Assembly (NCBI GenBank): GCA_029339505.1
Contig: JAQISU010000096.1
Span: 7,824,001-7,888,000 of the forward strand
Length of the DNA: 64,000 nucleotides
Direction of reading: 5' to 3'
Source of the DNA: Unio delphinus
Taxonomy: Eukaryota; Mollusca; Bivalvia; Unionida; Unionidae
The notes beneath the pieces were generated by a model. It worked only from the letters and a program-made list of their open reading frames with translations, searched no databases and was not told where the DNA came from. Shown piece by piece: positions 24,431-38,826 of the stretch. The translations under genes were made by a program, and so were the position numbers. The first letter of the stretch is position 1. Each line of letters opens with the position of its first letter.

Positions 24431-26449
24431 ATGTTATCAGAATGTTTCACTCTTAGTGCCTTTATCAGATTCTACCTGTTGGTAGGGACAGTTGGCCAGA
24501 ACATTAATTTCAGCATTCTGGATATTTGATACCAGAGAGTGTCAACAGGTTCGGTGCTGCTGTTTATCTTCCAATGGCTAATTGAGTCTGAACCAGTTCA
24601 TGTCTTGGATAAGGCACAAATGTTAAATTAATTAAAAGACCTTATCTCTAACCTATACTAAAACAAAAGCAAAGTGTTACAAGTATGTGCTCTTTAAAAA
24701 AAAGTAACAGAAAAGAGTGAAAGACAACAAGCTTTGTAAAATTTAATATTCATTATTTCCCTAGAGTAGAAAGTGAAAATAGAAATAACAACTTACGATA
24801 TTGGAAATTAATTCCAAATATACCAAGAATTAAAGATACAAGTCCTAATAATTTAAAGTTCGGAATAAAATTCAGTAAAAGTCCCAAAGAGATCTAAAAC
24901 TGAAGTAAATGTAAAGGTTATGGAGTGCTGATGTGTCAACAGTCTTTTGTTGGTTCACAGTAATGTAATTCCAGGTTTGAATATTATATAATTTCTAGTG
25001 AATGTCTTTATCCAAGAATTTTTTCAGACCAATTTTGCATTTCCAGAGTACATACTCGCTTAAATTCAATATTTGAAGAAAATAAAACTCAGCCTCAACT
25101 GGTCACAACATAATACAACTTTTATGTGCCAGATGTTATAGCATTATAACCAATTCCTTGCAATTACAAGATTAAATAGCTCTCTACTTGACCTCGGATA
25201 ACAATGCGTGTTATGTTTTTTTTTTTAAAAAAAACATTACCTAATGGAAAATACGCTTCTGGAATCATCTAATGGGTTTTGTTTACTTGCAACACAATAA
25301 ATGCATGAAAATGATTGGAAATAAAAAGTTATGATTGTTTATGTAAACAGGCTGAAACGAAATGATGTTAGTGGAATTACACATTTCTCAGACAGACAAA
25401 CTCGACACTTTAAATTTGGTTTTCGTTATCTAGAGGTTGATCGCCCTCGATGTTCTTGACCAGTTCGAGTAAATATAACTATAAGAGGTGAAATAGATAG
25501 AGATCTGAGCAGATATACAGAACAAACAAACACGAACTCCCGTACAGGTAAACGAACAATTACATAAAACATGAGAAGTAATTACATCAGGAATATACTC
25601 TTCTTTTAGAAGCAAAACTTTCTCCGAATTACAAATGAAAAGCCCAAATGGATATAAATAAAATAACCGATCTGTTTACTGATATACATGTATTTAGTTC
25701 ATCATTGGATCGAGTGAACAATCGAAGTCAAGGTCTTCTACGATTGCATAACATGTTTCTTTGGTTCGCTCTATTTCCACTGTAACTGTTCAGACCCGTG
25801 GATCTTAGGATGCTACTTTTCCCAATCCGTCTCAGGATACTCTCACAATGCATCTCAGAATTGATACGTCGCAAGATAACGTCACAGGATTGTACGTCCC
25901 GCTACACTTCTCTCTATACTTCTCAGTATGCGTCTTAGAATTTATACACCACAGGATTATAAGTCTCAGGAGCTATTTTCTCTCTTTGCTTTCAACGTTC
26001 CTTCCTCTAATCTCCAAATTTCTTGCAAATTCCCCAAAGCTTACTCAGGTTTCTCTTGCAGAAAAACTTACTGATTTTTTTATGTGGTGATATTAAAACC
26101 TAGGACATTTTGTGTGGGAAACACGCCCCTTAATTAGCGTAATCAATCAGAATCAAATATCTCTGTAGTCTTTCTCAAAAGCGCCAAAATCGGGGTCAGC
26201 TTGATCTGGTAGTTTGATAGAGAGTTTCTGCGATTTTTCAATTGTGACAGTTTGCCATGAAAAAAAGGTTTACCGTGTTCCTAATAGTTCGTCTGACTGC
26301 TGTCTAAACAAATGCTTAGTTAAGAAAAACATTTTCCCCTCGAAGAGACATTATCGAACATCGCCTGTTCTCCATAAATCTAATAATGGTTTACTGGTCT
26401 CAACTAATGTATTCTTGTTAGGTTGCCAGAAAGTTGCCCCTTCCCACCG

Positions 26450-26453
<4 letters not shown>
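24431..26453. other. Gene-poor DNA
   Basis: No genes. The stretch 24720-25160 is weakly similar, in the same orientation, to 27000-27320 (shared AAAGTGAAAATA and AACTTAC blocks), suggesting an old duplicated or dispersed sequence. Confidence 0.4.

Positions 26454-26533
<80 letters not shown>
26454..26533. repeat. (TA)n microsatellite
   Basis: About 40 uninterrupted TA units. Confidence 0.95.
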
Positions 26534-26536
<3 letters not shown>

Positions 26537-29500
26537 ATAATAATAATGATTTAGAATACCATTATTAAACCTGTCAAACCATCAAACGTTCAAGAATGTT
26601 TGCGAAATGTGTGAGCTTTCTTGTCAAGTACGTTTCTTGGAAAATAACAAATATATATTGAATTGAGAGGTCAAAAGTGCAGCTGTTTTAATGCAAATGC
26701 ATAAATTGCGAAAATGAATTCAGAGCAACCATAATACTCCTGTGGCATCGGTATAAATGTACGACACTTTATGTAAAAAAAAAACCAACACAGGATGGAA
26801 GTTATTTACTGTAATGTCAGACCCCCAGAACGAATTTAGAACAGCCATTTTATATCTACTTTCCTTATTGCTCAAACATTAAATGAAATGTTCGCGAGCA
26901 TATACAATTATTAGCTTTCCCAAAGCCTAAGTATGACTAGTGGTACGACTCTATGGTCTTAAACTAAGTAACAGATTAAAGAGAAACCTGCAAGTTTAGT
27001 ATGATTCAGCAAATGTACTTTCCTACAATACAAAGTGAAAATATAAAAGGAACTTACATTATTGTAAGTTCCAAGTCAAAAAGTATAGTGTTCTGAATGA
27101 ACTCCAGTGGTGTTCCAAACGAATTTTAATCTTGAATGTAATGATATGCAAATAGTCATAAATGTGATGATGTTGGAATAATCTAGATGCTTCGCAATGA
27201 TATAATCCAGAATGTTATTGAATTAATTCACATTAAATTCAAAATATTGATTTAGATCCAAAGTTCATTAGCAATTTGTAATCCCAGTGAATTACAACTG
27301 AAAAATTAATTTCACGAGACATATATTAAAATAGGAATAAATAATTATGTTGATTAAGACCTTTATATAAGAACGTCTGACACAATAAGAGGACCAGGAT
27401 TAAGGTATCATCCATCAAACTTGTTAGCAAGGTAAGGTTTGTTTACTTAAAGTTTAGTAAACAATCTAGCAGAGATCAGGTAAACCAAAGTTTGTTTTCG
27501 ACGGGAAAACCAATGGCCCAAACTCAGATGCACGAAACATGTTTTCAAATATTATTCTAGAGTTTAGTCAACAATAATCGACAAAAGATAACTATGAGAC
27601 ACTTTTTTATGTTACTTAGTTTAAGAACATAGAGTTGTAGCTATGTATATCGCTGTTTTAATGAGACTAGACAGCCGGTTACACCGTTCTACTATTATAT
27701 TACATAAAAGCTAACTTGTCAAGTTCCGGTGTTTTTCAAAAGCGGTGAAGATACAGAATATCATACAAATTGAAGAGCGAATCCGATATTGTCGGGAACA
27801 CCTTAACAGGGGTCAAACAACAATAGGTGTGTGTAGTTCTATCTAATTAAGAGATGACGTCTGGATGTACCTTCAGAGTGAAATATTCATGACAGGGACG
27901 GATTTTTACCACAGAATGGTGAGCAAAGAGTCTTTATTTTGAGATGCCTTTTGTTGCAGTTGTGAAAGCAATGTGGTGGAAGCGCACAGGTAAAGTTAAC
28001 ATGAATTATGGTGAAGAATTATGTTTTTATTGACCAGGAAATGGTATCCTGTCACCACTGTATCACTCGGTAATTTGCAATGTGTGTGAATGTACTATAG
28101 TGACACTGTCACCCCTGAGTATGCCAGCGTCATTAGGACGAGTTCCGCTGGGGTAAATGCATGTCGGTCATAAATGACAACATAATAGTCTGACCCCAGA
28201 TTCGATCATTTCACTAGTAAACCATGTCACTTATCTTTGCTTGCCATGTTTTCAAGGAATATTAGCCAGCTATAATCCTATTCTGTAAATTCATATAAAT
28301 TCTCCACCAAACGAAAGAGGCAGAGGATGTACCGATTGACCTCGAATAGGCAAATTGGAATATAATTGCCGCCGCATTCAATGCAGGTCATTTAACCGAA
28401 GCACATAAATGTTTGCTTGCTACGCCAAGGTATATAAAAGGTTATCACTATGCACTGGAACCTTAGCCAGCGAAGATGTATTTCGAAAAAAGGGTACCGA
28501 TTTAGTCGGAACATCATGTAATTTTCATCATATTATCTGACATCGAGACGGAAATGGTCGAACATTATTCCGATAGAGGACATGTTTCATTGTTTGATCC
28601 GAACATGGCCATGCCATAACCGTTATATCGTGAAATAACATGAGAAGTAGCTGCAGGAACACACATCTATTAGATCTTCGCCTCAGGCGGAACACTCCAC
28701 AAAAATATAGGACAGCAAAAAGACCGACAATGTTTCGATTGCCGCCATATTGTTCTGTGAGTAGGCAAGTAGTTCAGAATGCAATTCTCAATGGCGACCA
28801 ATTACATCAACTGTTTCTTTTGTCGATTTCACAGAAAAGACAAGAGAATGTTCTAGTTACGGGAAGTTTCTGAGGACTGGTTCTCACGAAGGTAAACGGC
28901 TACCGTTCACTTTAGAAATGGACGGAACCAGGCTAAGGAACACCAGTCTATTAAAAATATGGCTGAACCAGGCTCAGCATTCACATCTGGAACACTTTTG
29001 TATCAGATGAGTAAAATAATTCAGTAAGTTCTCTTTTACGCCAAGAAAGAAAAACACAAAATACTCTTCAAGAAAAAAGGAAAGAAATGACCATTGGTCA
29101 ATTATCTGTTTGCCTGCGATGTGATTGTTGCTTACTAAATCGCAAGATCGCTCGGTTCTTTAAATCAGGTTGTGAAATAACCTATGAAGTGGTTGTAGGA
29201 ATACACATCAATTAGATGAGTGTTCCAGATATGTTATAGCTATGATCCGATTGTGACTTGAACTCTTCCCGTTGTATGATCAGGTAATTAAAGTTTTTAT
29301 ATAATAGTAATTAGGAAAGATTAGATAACGTATAATTTTATCTAATATTCATTTATAATTGCAATAAAGTCACAGTGGCAATTATTATGTTGTTCTTTTA
29401 TGTTTGTTTATCCATCAACTAGTTAGCCAACACTGGGCACGGACATGTTCCAGTTGTTACATTTTCTTCTCGATAATTATGCTACCTGATTGTTGTTCAT

Positions 29501-29767
29501 GCTGTTTGTATCAACCAACAATAAGCAGCTTTCCAATTGATGAGTTTGGAAAACTATTTTGTCAATGCATTCATCACTTTGATCAGCAGAGAGGGCGAAC
29601 CGACCTTTGCTGAAACTTCTTTTTGAAGACAAAAAAGCTTCCTACAAAAATGAAAAATAAGCATTCAATCACGCCAAACTGAAGCCTCTCTCTTACCGAG
29701 AGTTTCTATAAATTTGTTAGTGTCTTTGCTTCCTTACTTTTGTCTTTTTTCTTCCTCTACATGTTTT
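26534..29767. other. Gene-poor DNA with a diverged short direct repeat
   Basis: No gene is recognised on either strand. GTGAAATAACATGAGAAGTA at 28631 and a diverged copy starting GTGAAATAACCTATGAAGTG at 29172 head a ~47-base direct repeat. Short frames here lack coding character. Confidence 0.4.
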
Positions 29768-29800
29768 AGGCGCGTTTTTTTTTTTTTTTTTTTTTTTTTT
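29768..29800. repeat. T-homopolymer
   Basis: A run of about 30 T. Read on the minus strand it is a poly(A) that follows a GCAGCAGAGAGGGTGCGAC block, so it may be the tail of a retroposed sequence. Confidence 0.8.
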
Positions 29801-29989
29801 ATCCGCCTGATGTTTCATTAGAGTCGCACCCTCTCTGCTGCTGTAATTAGATCATTATTATACAAATTCCAGTTAAAGAAATTGCGCTTGCACAATTATG
29901 AGTATATCATAGTTGGCCAAATACTAGATCAAAATTTTACGGTGGGTTGCAGGCGAATACTACTTTGGTATTTGCAAATAAAAATAAAC

Positions 29990-30203
29990 CAGATTGTGGC
30001 AAATTGTTGTTATTACAACTGGTAATTATCAAATCGAACAAATCAATGATGAATTTCAGCGCAGAATTAAATATATAACAGGAAAAGAATCTAAGATAGG
30101 TATAACAGTTCACGAACCAACATTATCAGCTGAGATTGAAATAAACTCTCTGGATTATGCCGTTGATATTTATCAATCATCGATCATATCAGAGCTTGGA
30201 TAG
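29990..30203 (+). pseudogene. Possible capsid-protein relic (Maverick/Polinton-like)
   Basis: A 69-codon open stretch has the spacing I associate with a minor-capsid-like protein of Maverick/Polinton and adintovirus elements: a TGNY start, an IN pair about eight residues later, an I-x-I segment, and an LDYAVDI...SSI...LG ending. The frame stops right after LG, where the family normally continues. It is a fragment with no full-length partner. A packaging-ATPase-like relic lies 3.6 kb downstream on the same strand. The call rests on pattern memory only; a chance frame is a real alternative. Confidence 0.3.
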
Positions 30204-30710
30204 TTTTGTTTAAGAAAGAAAATATTTCGATTGAAATGTCCGATTTTTCTGAGAAAATTTAAGACAAAAAATAATTTTATTATAAACAATATTTCAGATC
30301 ACTTTCATATTACAATGCTGAATTTTGTTAGTCTGATTCGGGGCCGCTATTTTCACTCTTTTCACAGCGTTTTCATTTTGAATATGTAATATGATCTTTT
30401 TAGTTGTATTAATAGTTTGTTTTGTTTCGCATTCGTGAGATAATTTTGACTAATGTTGTCGATTGCTACTGAAAAGGAGATGAATTTATCAAAGTCCGTA
30501 TCTGTAACAGTTGCCAAAGATTGCAACATACATGTAGCTTGGATAGTCGTAGTTAATATATACGATGAAGATAATGCATATCCACCTTCAAGTTTCCTTT
30601 GTTGAAGAATCAAAATCGGAAATATTTATTTCAGGATCAGGTCGAATTTCTATACCGTCATGTTTTAATCTTTAATGGCATAAATAATAGCATTAATATT
30701 ATCGTAGTTC

Positions 30711-30712
<2 letters not shown>

Positions 30713-30780
<68 letters not shown>
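30713..30780. repeat. (TA)n microsatellite
   Basis: About 34 TA units, followed by a short GAAGAA-rich stretch. Confidence 0.95.
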
Positions 30781-30783
<3 letters not shown>

Positions 30784-32219
30784 AGAAGAAGAAGAAAGAA
30801 GACAGCTTTTATACAATACCCATATTTATTCACTTCCAGGTCAATGGTATTTTTTACATGTATTACTAAACCCCGGAGCTGTCCAAACTGAAACACTGGT
30901 TAGTAATGATTAACACCTAAATAAAATAAAGCACGGATAGCAAACAGCAGACTTTTGCCGATTACGCAGATTGTAGAATCGATATTACGAAAGAATAAGC
31001 GATCACCTTATACTTTTCACACTTCCTACAAGATTTATTTAATATGTCAGCAAACTTTGATAATCACATTTATGACGCAAATACAAGTCTCTACGTTATG
31101 CAACTGCTGTAGAATTGATTATGATCAGCGCATTAATATATAGCCCCTTAAAGACATGGCTTAGGTATTCAAAAGTGAGTATCTATGTATGCATGATTTT
31201 ATAGTTTGATGAATATTTGTTGCAGTTGTTGTATAATTATTGAATATATGTTACTGTTAAATTAATTTGACAGACATTATGGGCAATATGTTTGTAGTAT
31301 TTGAAATTAGATTTTAATATTCATGTATTAGCGATAATGATTGTTCATATTAACAAAATTTATAAATCTGAAATGGCATTAGCATTTGTCTTTCTTTTCC
31401 TTATACTAATTACACTTATCTTTTCTTCTTCTCTTTATAACCCATCACACAAATGTATGTTAATTTTTTAAAATAAAGGAAACTATTATTTTCCAATTGT
31501 GACTTGAGTTACATTGCGACCAAAACGCAAAGACGGTGCTTACAAAACACAGAATATAACACATATAATAAAAGCATACATAATATCATGACAAAGTTGG
31601 CATGTGAACCAGCACGTGGGCGACACGAACTCGTATTCAGTCTTGATATGTTATAACAAAGATATTATTGATTTGCTTTAATACAATGTTTTATAACAAA
31701 TATCATTTGCCTTCTTTTTTCATTTTATATTGAATATGTAGTAGCGTTGCAATTATTGCCATGATCACTTGTCGGACGATTGTGGCATATACTGCACCAT
31801 GATTATCTACTGCACATTATTTATAAACATTCACCAGTCAAACAATGATTTGGTATTTGCGTATTAATTACTTTTATTTGACTAGTACCGTAGTAAGTAA
31901 TTAATGCCTAAATGGGCTTTTTTTGGGTCGGGCCTTTTTGGACCGGGCCTTTTTAAGCACTGGTCCGTTTTGGTCGTGGGCCTTTTTGGTACCGGTCCGT
32001 TTTGACCCGTAACCAAGGAGACAAGAGTTATCTCTCTTTAATAATACTAGGATATTATAGACGTATGAGAAGAAGAAAAACTATTCTATCACGATATTTT
32101 AGTGACTAGGGAAACTATATGATTCCGGCTGTTTCCCCAAAAACGATATAAGCATCAGATTGTTAAAATAACGGTTATATCATAATATTTGAATCATCAT
32201 ATAACATCTTACATATTTT

Positions 32220-32222
<3 letters not shown>
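30781..32222. other. Gene-poor DNA with a GGGCCTTTTT motif cluster
   Basis: No gene. At 31914-32010 a block of GGGCCTTTTTGG and GGTCCGTTTTGG motifs recurs about five times at roughly 18-22 base spacing. It is far more G/C-rich than its surroundings. Confidence 0.45.

Positions 32223-32303
<81 letters not shown>
32223..32303. repeat. (TA)n microsatellite abutting transposon end
   Basis: About 40 TA units that end exactly where the left inverted repeat of the pogo-like element begins. Confidence 0.95.

Positions 32304-33265
<962 letters not shown>

Positions 33266-33315
<50 letters not shown>
33266..33315. repeat. (GT)n microsatellite
   Basis: About 25 GT units starting directly at the right inverted repeat of the pogo-like element. 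Confidence 0.95.
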
Positions 33316-33316
<1 letters not shown>

Positions 33317-33769
33317 AATTTGTCATTGATTTAAATCTTTTTTTATACGCTACATGATGAAAGTGACATTCATGATTAATATCATTTACTGGATACTCTC
33401 CAGGTTTTAGTTGATCTTGTTCGTCAAGTCGATTATCAAGTCGGGTTCCAGAACCACACTAACTTTATCCTGGAAGCTGTTTTCTCCTGGGTATTTAACC
33501 CATGAAATTACTTGAAATTTCGAAATTAAAGTAGCAATATCACCACCATCTCTATGTTGATTTTTAGGTAAAATGAAAAACAAATTCTCTTACATATTGC
33601 ACATTTTCCACCATATGCTATTTTCCACTATTTTATGTTTTTTTGTAACCGTGGCTAAATCAGTGGTTGGAGTTTTGCCACTACAACGTAAACAATATAG
33701 ATTCATATATGTTTATAATATGGATGTTATAATATGGATGTAATTGATTTCTTAGAGACACCAAAACAG

Positions 33770-34290
33770 TAACCTGTCAAATATCATCTAGCGCTACCGA
33801 ATTATATCAGGTTGATAATTATAGGTCGTCTGGAAGTGGAAAGACACAATTTTATTGATAAATTATTGACGAATTTGATAATAAGAAGGCTCAAGTGAGA
33901 TGAATTATATTTAGTGGCACCATCTGTAGATGATGAGAGATGACATGATGTTCTTAATGATTCTAATGAGAGCGCAAAATTATTAAATGAAGAATGTGAT
34001 GATATAACCGATTTTGATGAAGAGGCGAGTGTTGATGAACTTGATCGATTTATTAATAATGCTGGAGAAACAATGAAATACTGTGCATCAATAATAGTTT
34101 CTCAAGGCAGGCATGCAAATACAGATATGATTTATGTTACATCAGACTTGTTGTTCAGGAGATTTGGATATAATTAAGTTTAAAAATTTATTTTCACGTG
34201 CGCAAGATACCCCAACACGAATTTATAACGATACATTTATATGATCCTAGGTCGCAATATCGTGTAGGTCTTGATAAAATATCTGGTTGA
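33770..34290 (+). pseudogene. Decayed packaging-ATPase relic (HerA/FtsK type, Maverick/Polinton-like)
   Basis: Broken frames carry, in order, what looks like a viral DNA-packaging ATPase: a segment ending in IIIG just before the P-loop in one frame; SGSGKT (33829-33846) in the next; an acidic DDITDFDEEASVDELD stretch (about 33999-34046); SQGRH followed by DMIYV (34100-34140); and, after further frame changes, an ITIHLYDPR...YR-x-GLD ending (about 34222-34275). That order and spacing are those of A32-like ATPases of Maverick/Polinton elements, adintoviruses and related large DNA viruses. At least three frame changes and several stops are present. It is an old endogenous copy with no function. 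No polymerase, integrase or major capsid gene was found nearby. The call is by eye. Confidence 0.5.
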
Positions 34291-35357
34291 CAGACTGATA
34301 TAATAAATTGCAACAGCAGAGTGGGTGCGACCTCAGTAAGACGTCATTATGGGTAAACAAAGCGCGTGTAAAAAAAGAAAAGAAAAAAAAAAAGAAAAAA
34401 TTAAAGTAACAAAAACAACTTACTTAATTAGATAAACTCCCGGTAAATTAGAGGCTTTGGTTTGGGATTATTAACCTTGTATTTTGTATTTTCGTAGTAA
34501 GCTTTATTCCCCACCCACCCACCCCCAAAAAATGGCGTTTCAGCAAAAGTTCGATTTGCCCTCTGCAGCTTTTTTTTTTAAAGAAACTATAGAGTAAGTC
34601 TTATAAATTAATTTCTGAAGTGCTCTGATTGTATTTTTTTTCATCCTTTGGCAACTTACTTCCAACTCGTTTGGATATTCAGATGCATGGATTGTAAGGA
34701 GATAAGTAATTTGTATTGTTTGTATTTCTAAATCTGTTTTTGTTGCTGTCAATGTTAATATTTTCTTCTCATTTTAGATTTTTTTTCCATTTAGCTACAA
34801 GCTGTTTAAAATTAAATGTGTGATCACTTTAGATCGCCATTAGTGTCATTTTCTTGTATTGTTCTCTACAGAGTAGTAACTCGTTGATATGTTTAGAATA
34901 GTTGAACACTCTTTGAATATTCGTGTCAGTAAATTGCAAGAAGACGTATATACCAAGTTTATTTTAATGTATGGTAATGACTGTTCTTAATTTCTTTGCA
35001 ATCCACGATGGGAGTTTGGTAATTTGTTTGAAGGTGCTATCTGAAATAATATGTTGTCGCATATAATAAAAAAGCCTGATTTATATGATACGTATAAACA
35101 AATGTGTGCTCTGTATATTTCTCTCTAAAATATATGTGATGAATACTGTACATCTATTCAAATGCTATTACTGTATTTTGTTCAGCTTTTCTTCTTGTCT
35201 GTGCCTACCGTTTCGTCCATGTGTTGGCCTTTCTGTTCCCTACCCTCTACCTCCCATGCTCCACCAAATATATTGTTTATATACCAGTAATTTGTGCTTA
35301 TTAACTTTATGTCTTTCCTTATCTCTCAATGTGAAAAATTACCGAATATAAGAGATA

Positions 35358-35360
<3 letters not shown>
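34291..35360. other. Gene-poor DNA
   Basis: A GCAACAGCAGAGTGGGTGCG block at 34311 followed by an A-rich stretch resembles, on the opposite strand, the block next to the T-run at 29768-29860. Nothing else was seen. Confidence 0.4.

Positions 35361-35430
<70 letters not shown>
35361..35430. repeat. (TA)n microsatellite
   Basis: About 35 TA units. Confidence 0.95.
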
Positions 35431-35433
<3 letters not shown>

Positions 35434-36043
35434 ACTCAGTTGTAATTTTCATGTTTCGTTTACCGCCCAGTTTTCTAAATGTTTCTTATGTACGGACATA
35501 TTGGTACATTGCAAGTAACTTAAAATCTGTTTTTGAACGTTCTTCACAACATGTCACTTATTCATTGAAGTATTTTGCGTTTTTTTTTTATAAAAAAAAC
35601 AGTTTTGTGTTCATGTTCACTTGCTTATTATGTACTTTATTTGTGAATAATTTAATATTTAAAAAAAAAAACGAATTTACATCAGTTTAATATTCTTCAT
35701 TTTGTTATTTCATTGCAGTACGCGAAATAAATGACGTAAACCAGTATGTTATTAAAATTAAATCTGTTCCAATCTTTACCCATGCCCACGATCTCCATGG
35801 AAACATACCGCTTGAAAAAATTCTGAGTTTAGCTTGAACATTGCCTTGTATCAATTATATCCGCAAAAGTGTTTTTTGTTGTAGAAGGAAACAAATCTCT
35901 GTCTAAAAGTACCCAAGTTAGACAGTTCATTAGCAAGACAGATTTCGTCTTCGATTTTAGTGCGTGGTACATACTTGTAATGGAGCTATTTTGCAAGATC
36001 ACATCAGAATAATCTTTTTCTTTCGAAAGGTGTATGTAATTTC

Positions 36044-36047
<4 letters not shown>

Positions 36048-36101
<54 letters not shown>
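36048..36101. repeat. (AG)n microsatellite
   Basis: About 27 AG units. Confidence 0.95.
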
Positions 36102-36104
<3 letters not shown>

Positions 36105-36644
36105 GTTGTATTGTACTGGTACGAGTTTATCATTATTTATATTACATTCTGCAAGTCCTCAAGTATAACAATCCCATTTTTAAGCAATGGATTGATCTGC
36201 CTGCTGCTATAAACCCACGATTAGTCCTAACGCTCCCGCGGCCATACTGTCCCCTGTAAACGAAAGTAGTTAGGGTATGTAATGTGCAGTGCCTACATGA
36301 GATGTACATGCCTCACATCATTTTCAAGAACAACACAAGCCGGAAAGACTAAATTCACAAATTTGTCCACATCTTTAATTATCCTACAATAATAGCTCAA
36401 AAGTCACATTGTAGTCTTTATTTAATAAACTCGTCACTTTTTTTTTTGGGGGGGGGGGAGCGAGGGTGCTCTCTCCCATTATGATCTTTACAGACCATTC
36501 GGGGAGGCCCTCCTGCCCTTATTAAATCTTTGCTACATTATATGGTTTTAACAGTTTTATTTGTAATTTTTATTAGTATTTGTATATTCCCGCATTGAAA
36601 AAAAATTGTTAATTTGTTGTTGTTTTGTTTTTTAAATTTTGTTT

Positions 36645-36646
<2 letters not shown>

Positions 36647-36712
<66 letters not shown>
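36647..36712. repeat. (TA)n microsatellite
   Basis: About 33 TA units. Confidence 0.95.
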
Positions 36713-36715
<3 letters not shown>

Positions 36716-37962
36716 TGCTCTCTCACTTATTTTGTTTTCTCCGGTTTTGAATTTGTCTCTGCATTTGTCATTTTCGGCTGTGCAAAGGCTTTATTTAATT
36801 TAATCTCTGCGGTTTGTTTTCGGGTATTCTCTATAAAACTTGTCACGAACCAATTTTTAAGAAAATGTTTTCTTCCACCATAGAACTACTATAGGGTATA
36901 ACGGTTGGATAGAAAGTATATTTCTTTCACAAAACATAAGCAATGAGGTCTACGGTAAAACAATTGGTACCGTGATACCATACTACTTAATGGCGACGAA
37001 CTTCTTTCTAGGTTTCTCTCGATCTAAGGAAAAGACCAAAGATAATCCGATTAACAAACCCTCCCATTTGGCGCACTTGATTCAAGTATAGGCAAAGTAA
37101 AGTTAACAGTATTTTCAGGTGGAATCACATCACAATTAATACTTCCAGTTCAGTACGAATGTAGTTCTAGTCTATTTTTAGAACATTTTTTCCTCTCTCC
37201 TTTTGGTGGTGATAGAAGAGTTATATTGATGCATCTTTGGTATGAATTTAAAGTTAATTGTTTATTCTTGAGAATAGGAGCTCTGAGAGTGGCTGTCTGT
37301 ATGTATTTTGGCGACAGTGCACACTGTGTAATTAGGCCTTAGCGATGATCCGGAAGTGAAATCAGTGTTCTGTGTACATGCTGCTCTGTTTACAGTGCAG
37401 CCACTCAAAAAAATGCCGGTCAACCCTTGACAAGAATTTCACCGTGAAGTCATCTTTGGGGGTATTTTAGATTTTCATATGATTTGTATTGATTGTCACA
37501 CTGTGGAAAGGTCAGTGCTGAGAAATATATGTAGAGAACATATAGTAAAATTAATTGTGGTGTATGGCCAGGTACAAGTTCCAGAATAGGTACAAAATGG
37601 CGTTCTTTATTGTTTATCGGAATAAATGGATGATGCTCATGCAATAGTAAGGATTGAATAAGAGTTTATGCTTATTATTGCAGTCCCAACGCTTTCACGA
37701 AATCTATCATCGATACAGTTCTTACTACTTTATAGTACTAAGGTTCTGATAACTGTTAAAGGTTTTTTTCTGTACTCTTTTTTTTTTTTTTTTTTTTTTT
37801 TTTTGTTTGGGGGTTTGGTGGTATTCTGAATTTCAGAAACATTGACTTTCGCTACGCGGCAAAACTCTTGCAAATCTCCGGCGAAGCTGTCAAATTCAGT
37901 GACCATACAATAGCTGAAATTTTCCAAATTTGATTAAAATTTAGATGTGTCCCTACTTTAAT
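36713..37962. other. Gene-poor DNA
   Basis: No genes are recognised. An ETS-like CCGGAAGTG occurs at 37349, and a T-run of about 26 bases at 37778-37803. No exon could be linked to either. Confidence 0.4.
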
Positions 37963-38115
37963 CAGAGGCGTGGCTAGAGTGTTTGGAGCCCGGGAACAAG
38001 ATTCATTTTTACGCCCCCCCCTCCCTCAATTCTGAAACCCAAAAATACAACCTATTTCAAAACCATTTTGGCGCCCCCACTAGTCTGACCCCCCCCCCCC
38101 CCAGCTACGCCTCTG
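37963..38115. mobile_element. hAT-like MITE, copy 1
   Basis: This 153-base element starts CAGAGGCGTGGCTAG and ends AGCTACGCCTCTG, so its termini are imperfect inverted repeats of about 13 bases. The ends look like non-autonomous hAT elements. The flanking eight bases (ACTTTAAT on the left, ACTATAAA on the right) match at six positions, which fits an old 8-bp target duplication. The interior is C-rich. Confidence 0.65.
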
Positions 38116-38667
38116 ACTATAAAATACTTCACACAGATCAAGTATGCGTTCAGTACCGACTAAGGGTCGCTCACCAGTTAGTATTAACTTTTGAGAGAGT
38201 GACGTATGTAAGGTGAAGATGTTTGCATTTGAAACATTCATAGTGAAAGAATGTTGGCATACTTTTATGTTACTTTGATGTAATGTGGCTGACATTTCTT
38301 TGGATATTGTCCTGATGGAAACTGTACATGATCTAAGACGCTGCAAACCAATTGCTCCATTGTACTAAACAAAAATCAGCCTGAATTAGTCTAAAGTACA
38401 CTACATTTAGCACCTATTAAAAAAGGACAATACCAGCCTCTGAAAGCGTAATGGATGAATTACATTTTTTTTTTAAAAAATGTCAATAAAATTATTATTT
38501 TATAATTTACATCTTAAATTCAGAAAGTGAAAATGTTCAAGTGGAGCTAGTCGTTTAAAAAAAAAAACAACAACAACGTGCACATCTAGAGCAAGACCAA
38601 GCTGTAAACACTATCACATATTGCACCCGTCAATCAGATTAAAATTCAGATGTGTCCATACTATAAT
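38116..38667. other. DNA between two MITE copies
   Basis: No gene or repeat seen. The ~35 bases before each MITE copy are also similar, so the duplication unit is larger than the MITE. Confidence 0.4.
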
Positions 38668-38822
38668 CAGAGGCGTAGCTAGAGTGTTTGGAGCCCGGGA
38701 CAAGATTCATTTTTACGCACCCCCCCCCCCCCCCTCAATTCTGAAACCCAAAACTTCCACATACAACCTATTTCAAAACCCATTTGGGCGCCCCCACTAG
38801 TCTGACGCCCCCTCCCCCCCCC
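38668..38822. mobile_element. hAT-like MITE, copy 2, right end missing
   Basis: The left end CAGAGGCGTAGCTAGAG and the interior match copy 1. The right inverted repeat is absent, and the C-tract runs directly into an RTE-like LINE fragment. Confidence 0.6.
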
Positions 38823-38826
38823 CACA

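Noticed and set aside
26214..26540. Frames ending in long IYIYIY runs (also near 30.6, 32.2, 33.0, 35.3, 36.6, 44.9 and 58.3 kb)
   Set aside because: These are translations of (TA)n arrays with no homology outside the repeat.
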